NCBI GenBank assembly: GCA_021775195.1
Contig: JAJFIG010000386.1
Location: forward strand, 1-13,002
Direction of reading: 5' to 3'
DNA from: Rhodospirillales bacterium
Lineage (GTDB): Bacteria; Pseudomonadota; Alphaproteobacteria; Rhodospirillales; 2-02-FULL-58-16
Length of the DNA: 13,002 bases
The notes beneath the pieces are model-generated. The model saw only the letters and a program-made list of their open reading frames with translations, had not been told where the DNA came from and did not search any database. The translations under genes and the position numbers were made by a program. Below, piece after piece: positions 7,436 through 13,002 of this stretch (the first letter of the stretch is position 1; each line of letters begins with the position of its first letter).

Positions 7436-7463
7436 TTGACCCCGATCGAGGGAAGGCTAGTGT
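7436..7463 (+). promoter_or_regulatory. Candidate sigma-70 promoter for the GS-like gene
   Basis: TTGACC (7436-7441) matches the -35 consensus at five of six positions. With a 16-bp spacer, TAGTGT (7458-7463) is a partial -10 box. A transcript would start near 7470 and carry a leader of about 65 nt before ATG 7536. The -10 is weak, so an activator may be needed if the promoter is real. Confidence 0.4.
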
Positions 7464-7535
7464 GTCGATAAATATGGGCCGCTGGCTACGCCAAACCTTC
7501 GTGGCCGGCTGGACCAAAAGAACGGGAGATCGAGG

Positions 7536-8903
7536 ATGGACCCGAGAGAGGTCAAAACCGCCGCCGACGCTCGCACGATCGTCAAGGAACGCGGCCTGGA
7601 TCACGTTAAGGTCGGGGTTTTCGACGTCGACGGTATCCTGCGCGGCAAGTACATGGGACGGGAGAAATTCTTTTCCGCCCTGGACGGCGGCTTCGGTTTC
7701 TGCGACGTGGTCCTGGGCTGGGATTCCTATGACCAGCTATACGACAACGTGACCTATACGGGTTGGCACACCGGTTATCCAGACGCCCACGTGCGCATTC
7801 TACCCGACAGCTGCCGGGAAATTCCGTGGGAAGACGGCATGCTCGTGTTCCTGGGCGAGTTCACCGGGAATGCCGAGGCAATCTGTCCGCGGGGCATCCT
7901 GCGCCGGGTGCTGGAAAAAGCCCGGGGCATGGGTTTCCAGTGCTACGCCGGATTCGAATACGAACTGTTCGTCTTCGACGAGACCCCTCATTCGGTGCGC
8001 GAGAAGCGCTACCGGGACATGCGGCCCCTGGCGCCCGGGTTCTTCGGTTATTCGATGATCCGCAACAGCGCCGACTCGGACCTCTATCAGGCCCTGCTGG
8101 ACACCTGCCGGATCATGGACATGCCGATCGAGGGCCTGCACGAGGAAACCGGCCCCGGGGTCCTGGAGGCCGCCATCGACGCCGACTACGGTACCGCCGC
8201 GGCGGACAAGGCAGCGCTGTTCAAGACCTTCACCAAGGTCCTGGCCCAGAAACACGAAAAGATGATCACCTTCATGGCCAAGTGGTCGCCGGACTGGCCG
8301 GGCCAGAGCGGTCACATCCACATTTCGCTGAAAGACGATGACGGCAACGGCGTCTTCCACGATCCCGCCAAGCCCCATGGCATGAGCGACCTCCAGCGCC
8401 ACTTCGTCGGCGGCCAACAGACTTTGATGGCCGAGACCCTGGCCATGGTGGCGTCGACGGTGAATTCCTACACCCGCCTGATTCCCGGTTTCTGGGCCCC
8501 GACGGAGGCGAGCTGGGGCGTCGACAACCGGACCTGCGCACTGCGCGTCATCGGCGGCTCGGAAAAGGCGCAGCGGGTTGAATACCGAATCGCGGCGGCG
8601 GACGCCAATCCCTACCTAGCCCTGGCGGCGGCCCTGGGCTCGGGTCTCTGGGGCATCGAAACCAAGGCCGAGCCGACGGCACCGGTCAAGGGCAACGCCT
8701 ACGACCAGAAATACCCCAAGCGGCTCAAGGTGCCGGCGACGTTGTGGGACGCGGCGCAGGGCCTCAAGGCCTCGAAGCCGGCGCGGGCATTGTTCGGCGA
8801 CGCCTTCGTCGACCACTTCGCCGCGACCCGCGAATGGGAAGAGCGGGAGTTCCGCAAGCACATCACCGACTGGGAAATGGAACGCTATTTCGAAATTATC
8901 TGA
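7536..8903 (+). CDS. Glutamine-synthetase-family ligase, probable gamma-glutamyl-amine synthetase
   Basis: The 455-aa protein has the GS beta-grasp and catalytic domains. Visible motifs are FEYELF (Glu141, Glu143, metal), HEETGPGVLEAA (Glu203/204 and Glu211), GHIHIS (His260, His262), TRLIPGFWAPTEASWG (Arg314 and the Glu-loop), NRTCALRV (331-338) and RVEYRIAAADANPYLA (347-362). The fold ligates glutamate to an amine with ATP. The adenylylation-loop tyrosine motif (NLYDLP type) of housekeeping GlnA is absent, and length and motifs resemble PuuA-type enzymes that use other amines (putrescine, ethanolamine, isopropylamine, aniline). The neighbours are an aldehyde dehydrogenase, an iron alcohol dehydrogenase and a PLP amine enzyme, which fits amine catabolism rather than ammonia assimilation. 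GGGAG at 7524-7528 supports ATG 7536. The substrate cannot be read from the sequence. Confidence 0.93.
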   Translation: MDPREVKTAADARTIVKERGLDHVKVGVFDVDGILRGKYMGREKFFSALDGGFGFCDVVLGWDSYDQLYDNVTYTGWHTGYPDAHVRILPDSCREIPWEDGMLVFLGEFTGNAEAICPRGILRRVLEKARGMGFQCYAGFEYELFVFDETPHSVREKRYRDMRPLAPGFFGYSMIRNSADSDLYQALLDTCRIMDMPIEGLHEETGPGVLEAAIDADYGTAAADKAALFKTFTKVLAQKHEKMITFMAKWSPDWPGQSGHIHISLKDDDGNGVFHDPAKPHGMSDLQRHFVGGQQTLMAETLAMVASTVNSYTRLIPGFWAPTEASWGVDNRTCALRVIGGSEKAQRVEYRIAAADANPYLALAAALGSGLWGIETKAEPTAPVKGNAYDQKYPKRLKVPATLWDAAQGLKASKPARALFGDAFVDHFAATREWEEREFRKHITDWEMERYFEII

Positions 8904-9025
8904 GGCAACTTATTTTTGAAAAGACTTGATCCAACTCAATTTCCGGAGCATCCGGTTTGAAGTATGGTTCGCCGTCGGGCGCCCGCCCGGCCAGTTTCCA
9001 CACTTTCGGTACAGGATCACACCCC

Positions 9026-10417
9026 ATGACGGCAAAACTAAGAACAATGTCGCCCATCGACGACAGACTCTACGTGGAACGGCTCTATGCCACGGAAAAC
9101 AAGATCGCCGACACCCTGGCCAGCGCCGCCGAGGCCCAGGCCGAATGGAGACCCGTGCCCGTCGCCGCGCGCGCGGCGCTGTGCACCAGGGCCGTCGATG
9201 CCTTCGTCGATAGTATCGACGGCATCGCCGAGGAAATCACCTGGCAGATGGGCCGGCCGATCCGCTTCTCGCCTATCGAGGTGCGGGGATGCGAGGAACG
9301 CGCCCGGCACATGATCGCCATCGCCGCCGAGGCCCTGGCCGACGTGCCCCTCGATCCAAAGGACGGGTTTCACCGCTTCATCCGCCACACGCCCCTGGGC
9401 GTGGTCTTCACCATCGCGCCTTGGAATTATCCCTACCTGACGGCGGTGAACTCGATAATGCCGGCGATCATGGCGGGCAACACGGTAGTCCTCAAACACT
9501 CGGCACAGACGCCGCTGTGCGCCGAGCGCTTCGCCGAGACCTTCACCGCCGCCGGCCTGCCCGAGGGCGTGTTCCAGTACCTGCACCTGAACCACGCCGA
9601 CACCGAACGGGTGATCAAGGCGCCGGAGGTCAAGTTCGTCGCCTTCACCGGATCGGTGCCGGGCGGCAACATGGTGGAAACGGCCGCGGCCGGACGCTTC
9701 ATCGGCGTCGGTCTGGAACTGGGCGGCAAGGACCCGGCCTACATACGCGCCGACGCCAACCTGGACCACGCGGTGGAGAACCTTGTGGACGGCGCCTTCT
9801 TCAATTCGGGCCAGTCGTGCTGCGGCATCGAGCGCATCTACGTGCACGAAGACCTTCACGACCGCTTCGTCGACGGTGTCGTCGACCTGGTCAAGGGATA
9901 CACCCTCGGCGATCCCACCGATCCGGAGACGACCCTGGGGCCGATGGTGCGGACCTCGGCCGCCGACGAGGTGCGAGTCCAGATCGACGCCGCGATCAAG
10001 GCCGGCGCCCGGGCTCTGATCGATCCCGCCGGCTTCCCGGCGGCCAAGGACGGGACCCCCTACATGGCGCCGCAGGTGATCGTCGACGCGGATCATTCCA
10101 TGGACCTGATGGTTGAAGAGAACTTCGGCCCCGTGGTCGGGATCATGAAGGTCGCCGGCGACGCCGAGGCGGTCAAACTGTTGAACGACAGCCCCTACGG
10201 CCTGACCGCCAGCATCTGGACCGCGGACGAGGATGCCGCCGTTGCCATCGGCGACCAGATCGACACCGGCACCTGGTTCATGAACCGCTGCGATTACCTG
10301 GACCCGGCGCTGGCGTGGACCGGGGTCAAGGATTCGGGACGGGGCTGTACACTCTCGGCCCTGGGAGACGAGCACCTGACCCGGCCCAAGTCCTTCCACC
10401 TGAGGACCAACGTTTGA
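9026..10417 (+). CDS. NAD(P)+-dependent aldehyde dehydrogenase, substrate unknown
   Basis: The 463-aa protein belongs to the ALDH superfamily, which oxidises aldehydes to acids. All core residues are present: APWNYP (Asn134, oxyanion hole), GNTVVLKHS (Lys157, cofactor), FTGSVPGG (207-214), LELGGKDP (Glu231, general base), NSGQSCCG (catalytic Cys265), EENFGPVVG (364-372), and the C-terminal VKDSGRG and TRPKSFH. Acetaldehyde (from PhnX), phosphonoacetaldehyde (as for PhnY) or a gamma-glutamyl aminoaldehyde (as for PuuC) all fit the context, and I cannot choose between them. ATG 9026 has AGGA about nine bases upstream; ATG 9047 and TTG 8957 are alternatives. The 122-bp gap after the GS-like gene has only a short 5-bp hairpin (8943-8955), so co-transcription is likely. 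A MITE-like element begins 2 bp after the stop. Confidence 0.95.
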   Translation: MTAKLRTMSPIDDRLYVERLYATENKIADTLASAAEAQAEWRPVPVAARAALCTRAVDAFVDSIDGIAEEITWQMGRPIRFSPIEVRGCEERARHMIAIAAEALADVPLDPKDGFHRFIRHTPLGVVFTIAPWNYPYLTAVNSIMPAIMAGNTVVLKHSAQTPLCAERFAETFTAAGLPEGVFQYLHLNHADTERVIKAPEVKFVAFTGSVPGGNMVETAAAGRFIGVGLELGGKDPAYIRADANLDHAVENLVDGAFFNSGQSCCGIERIYVHEDLHDRFVDGVVDLVKGYTLGDPTDPETTLGPMVRTSAADEVRVQIDAAIKAGARALIDPAGFPAAKDGTPYMAPQVIVDADHSMDLMVEENFGPVVGIMKVAGDAEAVKLLNDSPYGLTASIWTADEDAAVAIGDQIDTGTWFMNRCDYLDPALAWTGVKDSGRGCTLSALGDEHLTRPKSFHLRTNV

Positions 10418-10419
10418 GC

Positions 10420-10685
10420 TAGAGCCCTATCCGACCAAATGGAATCAATTTGATGGCGGCAAATCGGTTTTCCGGGCAGGCGCGGCGCGAAGCGCGATGC
10501 AGCGCATCGGGCGAGGGTCGCAACGCACCCGGGGAACCGATTTGCCCCACCGGAGGCCGGGTGCTTTTGCGCCGTGGCGTCGTAGCGTATCTTTGCCGAT
10601 GCTCTGCATCGGCATGCGAAACGCGCCTAACCACGGCACAAAATCATCCCGGTCAAATGGTTCCATTTGGCCGGATAGGGCTCTA
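10420..10685. mobile_element. MITE-like non-autonomous element with 24-bp terminal inverted repeats and TA flanks
   Basis: The left end (10422-10445) begins GAGCCCTATCCGACC and the right end (10683-10660, complement) begins GAGCCCTATCCGGCC. They match at 22 of 24 positions. Both ends are flanked by TA (10420-10421 and 10684-10685), the target duplication expected of IS630/Tc1-mariner-type transposition. Inside are a 12-bp inverted repeat GGCAAATCGGTT / AACCGATTTGCC (10458-10469 and 10535-10546) enclosing a small hairpin (10495-10509), and a perfect 9-bp stem TGCCGATGC / GCATCGGCA (10594-10614). No transposase is encoded, and the short frames inside it are not credible genes. It sits 2 bp after the aldehyde dehydrogenase stop and 59 bp before the alcohol dehydrogenase start, so it separates two genes of one transcription unit. 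Confidence 0.8.
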
Positions 10686-10744
10686 ACGGCACGGTCCGGC
10701 ACCAACCGACAGGCATCAACCCGCAAGAACAAGGAATCAGGACT

Positions 10745-11923
10745 ATGGGTGACGACGGCAACAGCCTTTCCGGCAACTGGAACTTTCCCACCACCGTGAT
10801 CTTCGGCGCCGGGCGCATCAAGAACCTGGCCCGGGCATGCCAGTCCCTGGGCATGACCAAGCCGCTGCTGATTACCGACCCGGGGCTGGCGGCCCTCGAC
10901 ATGGTTGCCGATGCCGCCACAGCCAATACCGAGGCCGGCCTTCCCACCGCCGTCTTCAGCGACGTCAAACCCAACCCGGTGGGTAAGAACGTCGACGACG
11001 GGGTTGCCGCCTACCAGGCCGGCGGCCACGACGGGGTCATCGCCTTCGGCGGCGGCAGCGCCCTGGACGCCGCCAAGGCCGTCGCCCTAATGGTCGGCCA
11101 GGAGCGGCCGCTGTTCGATTTCGAGGACGCGGGCGACAACTGGAAACGGGTCAAGACCGAAGGCGTGGCCCCGGTGGTGGCGGTGCCGACGACCTCGGGA
11201 ACGGGATCGGAAACCGGCCGTGCCTCGGTGATCACCGAAGAGGAAACCCACACCAAGCGCATCATCTTCCATCCCTCGATGATGCCGGCGACGGTGATCG
11301 CCGATCCGGAACTGACCATCGGCCTGCCGCCCCACATCACGGCGGCGACGGGCATGGATGCCCTCGCCCACTGCTTCGAGGCCTACTGCGCCCCGGGCTA
11401 CCACCCCATGGCCGAAGGTGTGGCGGTGGAGGGCATGCGCCTGGTCAAGGAGTGGCTGCCCACCGCGGTCAAGGATGGCACCGACATTGCGGCGCGGGCG
11501 CACATGATGGCGGCGGCGAGCATGGGCTCGACCGCGTTCCAGAAGGGCCTCGGCGCCATCCATTCCCTGAGCCACCCGGTGGGCGCCGTCTACGATGCCC
11601 ACCACGGCCTCGCCAACGCCGTCTTCATGCCCTACGTCATGGCCTTCAACCGTCCCGCCATCGCCGACAAGATGGAGCGCCTGGCACGCTATCTGGATCT
11701 CCCGAAAGCATCCTACGCGGCGGTGCTGGACTGGGTCCTGGCGTTGCGCCGGGAGATCGGCATTCCCCACACCGCCGCCGACCTCGGCGTCGAGGAAGAG
11801 CGCCTGGGCGAGCTCGCCGAGATGGCCGCCATCGATCCCACGGCCGGCGGCAACCCGGTCAAGGCCGGCACGGCCGAGATGCGCCGGATGTACCAGGCGG
11901 CGTTGGCGGGAAAGGTAGGGTGA
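10745..11923 (+). CDS. Iron-containing (group III) alcohol dehydrogenase
   Basis: The 392-aa protein belongs to the Fe-dependent alcohol dehydrogenase family (FucO, AdhB type), which interconverts alcohols and aldehydes with NAD(P)H. The cofactor region has FGGGSALDAAK (101-111) and the signature PTTSGTGSE (148-156). Metal ligands, placed by alignment with FucO by eye, are Asp205 and His209 (GMDALAHCFEAY), His273 (AIHSLSHPVGA) and His287 (YDAHHGLANA). A phosphonate-associated subgroup of this family is known, and the neighbourhood suggests membership, but the sequence alone does not prove it. Likely roles are acetaldehyde reduction, or oxidation of an amino-alcohol or its gamma-glutamyl derivative to feed the aldehyde dehydrogenase upstream. 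AAGGA at 10731-10735 supports ATG 10745. The MITE-like element lies immediately upstream. Confidence 0.95.
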   Translation: MGDDGNSLSGNWNFPTTVIFGAGRIKNLARACQSLGMTKPLLITDPGLAALDMVADAATANTEAGLPTAVFSDVKPNPVGKNVDDGVAAYQAGGHDGVIAFGGGSALDAAKAVALMVGQERPLFDFEDAGDNWKRVKTEGVAPVVAVPTTSGTGSETGRASVITEEETHTKRIIFHPSMMPATVIADPELTIGLPPHITAATGMDALAHCFEAYCAPGYHPMAEGVAVEGMRLVKEWLPTAVKDGTDIAARAHMMAAASMGSTAFQKGLGAIHSLSHPVGAVYDAHHGLANAVFMPYVMAFNRPAIADKMERLARYLDLPKASYAAVLDWVLALRREIGIPHTAADLGVEEERLGELAEMAAIDPTAGGNPVKAGTAEMRRMYQAALAGKVG

Positions 11924-12386
11924 TCGGAAAGCCGTTGGTGTTGAGTCGCTTACGGCAGGAAACTCGGAACCCGATTCAGGGCCGGGCCGGAATTTCGTTA
12001 CGGCCACGCCAAGGGCCCGGGCGCGGCCTTCATCGGGGCATTGTGTCTTCGGTGCCCGGCCCGGTGGAGTCCCCGTTCACCGGGCCATTTCGGAGCCCGG
12101 CCAGCGATTATCGTCCGGCATGATATCGGCACGGAAGCGGAATTCGGCTTGCCGGAGAATCGGTTAGGGGCCGGGCCTCAGACCCGGTGGCAATTCCACG
12201 CACGGGGGGTACGGTCGCCGACGGGAGGAACGGTCAAATTCTTCCGGGAGCAGGCCGCCATTCCGGTGGCGCTGGCGAAAAATCGTTGTTGGAGAATCGG
12301 TTGCCGACCCGGGCTTAGAAATGCTCTAAAGATCGGGCGGCGGTGCCCGGCCCGGGGGGCGGGAAGGAGACGGTCCGATCAAGGGA
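11924..12386. other. 463-bp GC-rich region without a convincing gene
   Basis: The frames that cross this stretch have no ribosome site or recognisable domain and are extended by the lack of AT-rich stops. It contains a 9-bp perfect hairpin (12058-12086) and a 12-base direct repeat GGAGAATCGGTT at 12154-12165 and 12291-12302, 137 bp apart. The stretch could be untranslated spacer or decayed DNA. Confidence 0.5.
12058..12090 (+). terminator. Possible weak terminator hairpin downstream of the alcohol dehydrogenase
   Basis: GGCCCGGTG (12058-12066) pairs perfectly with CACCGGGCC (12078-12086) across an 11-nt loop, and ATTT follows. It lies 134 bp after the stop at 11923. The stem is strong, but the T-tract has only three Ts and the loop is long, so termination is uncertain. 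Confidence 0.35.
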
Positions 12387-12689
12387 ATGTTCCAATTCGA
12401 CCGGCGGCGGTGGCGGGCCTTCGTCGTCATCCTCGGTGTGGCCTGCGGCCTCGCCTACCTGGGCATCTGGTTCAGTTTCCTGATTCCCTTTCTGGGGCAG
12501 TTCCTGTTCGTCGCCGGGTTGATGGTCTGGTACGTGGTCGGGACGCTTTTCGCCTGGACCGGATTCTTCGAGTTCTCCGAATTCGGCGCCACGCCAGCGA
12601 GCTGGCCCGCGCACGTGGTCCTGGTGGCCTTCTACGCCGCCGTCGCCGTCCTCGGGAGCCTGCCGTTCCGCCGGGGCGGGAATCGCTGA
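12387..12689 (+). CDS. Small integral membrane protein, 100 aa
   Basis: I do not recognise a named family. After a basic start (MFQFDRRRWR) the protein has hydrophobic segments at about residues 11-28, 31-58 (possibly one long or two short helices) and 75-92, and ends with basic residues (FRRGGNR). It is therefore an inner-membrane protein with three or four passes. Hydrophobic residues recur in helix-length blocks in this frame only, which supports coding over the overlapping 12041-12697 frame. The start is uncertain: AAGGAGA (12364-12370) is 16 bases before ATG 12387, too far for a usual site, and only GGGA is closer. The next gene is convergent, 71 bp away. Confidence 0.72.
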   Translation: MFQFDRRRWRAFVVILGVACGLAYLGIWFSFLIPFLGQFLFVAGLMVWYVVGTLFAWTGFFEFSEFGATPASWPAHVVLVAFYAAVAVLGSLPFRRGGNR

Positions 12690-12760
12690 GGGTTTAAAAA
12701 CCTTTGCGCGGAGTCGGTTGCTCAGAGTTCCGAACCTGGTGGACGAAGGTGGGTGGAGCG

Positions 12761-13002
12761 TCAGGCCGCGGCGATGCGCTTGACCTTGATCTTCCGGTCC
12801 AGGCCGCGCGAGCGGGCGAGGTCGTAGGCCAATTGCATGCGCAGCCAATGGTCCGGGGTCGAACCGAATGCCTTCGACAGGCGGTACGCCATCTCGATAG
12901 AGACCGACGCCTTTTCGTTGATCAGCGACGACAGGGCGGGCCGCCCGACGCCGAGACGCCGGGCCGCCTCGGTCACGGTCAGCCCCAGTTCCCCCAGGCA
13001 GT
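12761..13002 (-). CDS. HigA-family antitoxin / XRE-type regulator, 5' end outside window
   Basis: The frame runs from the right edge to TGA at 12761-12763 and shows 80 codons. It reads LGELGLTVTEAARRLGVGR, an HTH_3 helix-turn-helix, then ALSSLINEKASVSIEMAYRL and SKAFGSTPDHWLRMQLAYDL, which are the typical features of HigA-type antidote proteins. Such proteins bind and neutralise a HigB mRNA interferase and repress their own operon. The usual start (a further ten or so residues ending in PGE.L) lies beyond 13002, as would the toxin gene, which usually precedes higA. The C-terminal tail RSRGLDRKIKVKRIAAA is basic. An internal ATG-like start at 12976 is not the real start because the conserved segment continues upstream of it. 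A stand-alone regulator is the alternative. Confidence 0.85.
   Translation of the reverse strand, partial: CLGELGLTVTEAARRLGVGRPALSSLINEKASVSIEMAYRLSKAFGSTPDHWLRMQLAYDLARSRGLDRKIKVKRIAAA

Larger units (their letters stand above)
7235..7535. promoter_or_regulatory. 301-bp divergent control region between the PLP enzyme and the GS-like gene
   Basis: Both start codons face away from this gap, so it should contain two promoters and any shared operator. It holds the 10-bp-phased A-tract repeats at 7289-7320, nearer the minus-strand gene, and a candidate sigma-70 promoter at 7436-7463 toward the plus-strand gene; both are listed separately. I see no open reading frame in it with a ribosome site or recognisable product. 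Confidence 0.6.

Noticed and set aside
7536..8903. Housekeeping glutamine synthetase GlnA
   Set aside because: The adenylylation-site motif is absent and the neighbours are amine and alcohol catabolic genes rather than glnB or ntr genes.
8943..8955. Terminator between the GS-like and ALDH genes
   Set aside because: The stem is only five base pairs and is followed by three Ts, which is too weak to call.
9038..10399. 453-aa frame antisense to the aldehyde dehydrogenase
   Set aside because: It mirrors a gene with all ALDH catalytic motifs, has no recognisable domain, and is rich in Gly/Val/His/Arg as expected of a high-GC shadow frame.
9026..10417. Naming the aldehyde dehydrogenase phnY
   Set aside because: Only generic ALDH motifs are visible and no phosphonoacetate hydrolase (PhnA) gene is present, so the specific name is not supported.
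10419..10686. Short frames (71 and 78 aa) inside the MITE-like element
   Set aside because: Both read through the terminal inverted repeats and end in the same PFGRIGL peptide, a by-product of the inverted repeat rather than a gene.
12041..12697. 218-aa plus-strand frame overlapping the small membrane protein
   Set aside because: It is arginine/proline-rich with no domain, while the 12387 frame has clear helix-length hydrophobic blocks.

Overview
The window is GC-rich, with strong Shine-Dalgarno sequences, long shadow reading frames on the opposite strand and several lipobox proteins. These traits suggest an alphaproteobacterium, perhaps Rhodospirillales-like. That placement is an inference from composition and gene content, because no rRNA or marker gene is present.

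Left edge (1-1375): the C-terminal part of 2-aminoethylphosphonate (AEP):pyruvate transaminase (PhnW) is followed 31 bp later by a complete phosphonoacetaldehyde hydrolase (PhnX). Together they form the classical C-P bond-cleaving route from AEP to alanine, acetaldehyde and phosphate. A strong hairpin/T-tract terminator closes the unit.

Middle (1400-5730): a block of envelope genes of unknown role. It holds a 256-aa lipoprotein, an 85-aa lipoprotein, a membrane-anchored SH3/Sel1-repeat protein broken by one in-frame TAA, a 78-aa single-pass membrane protein, and a Gly/Tyr/His-rich small lipoprotein.

Right of centre (5830-11923): a second metabolic block. A class III PLP enzyme on the minus strand, a good candidate for the (R)-1-hydroxy-AEP ammonia-lyase PbfA, is divergent from three plus-strand genes: a non-housekeeping glutamine-synthetase-like ligase, an aldehyde dehydrogenase and an iron-dependent alcohol dehydrogenase. 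The divergent promoter region carries A-tracts repeated at exactly 10 bp. A 266-bp MITE-like element with near-perfect terminal inverted repeats and TA flanks sits 2 bp after the aldehyde dehydrogenase stop codon.

Right edge (11924-13002): a 463-bp GC-rich stretch with no convincing gene, a 100-aa membrane protein, and the 5'-truncated end of a HigA-like antitoxin.

Working model (inference): the window is an aminophosphonate or amino-alcohol catabolic region. PhnW and the PbfA-like enzyme would both yield phosphonoacetaldehyde for PhnX, and the dehydrogenases would deal with acetaldehyde or related aldehydes. The amine substrate of the GS-like ligase is the main unknown and the best candidate for new biochemistry here.
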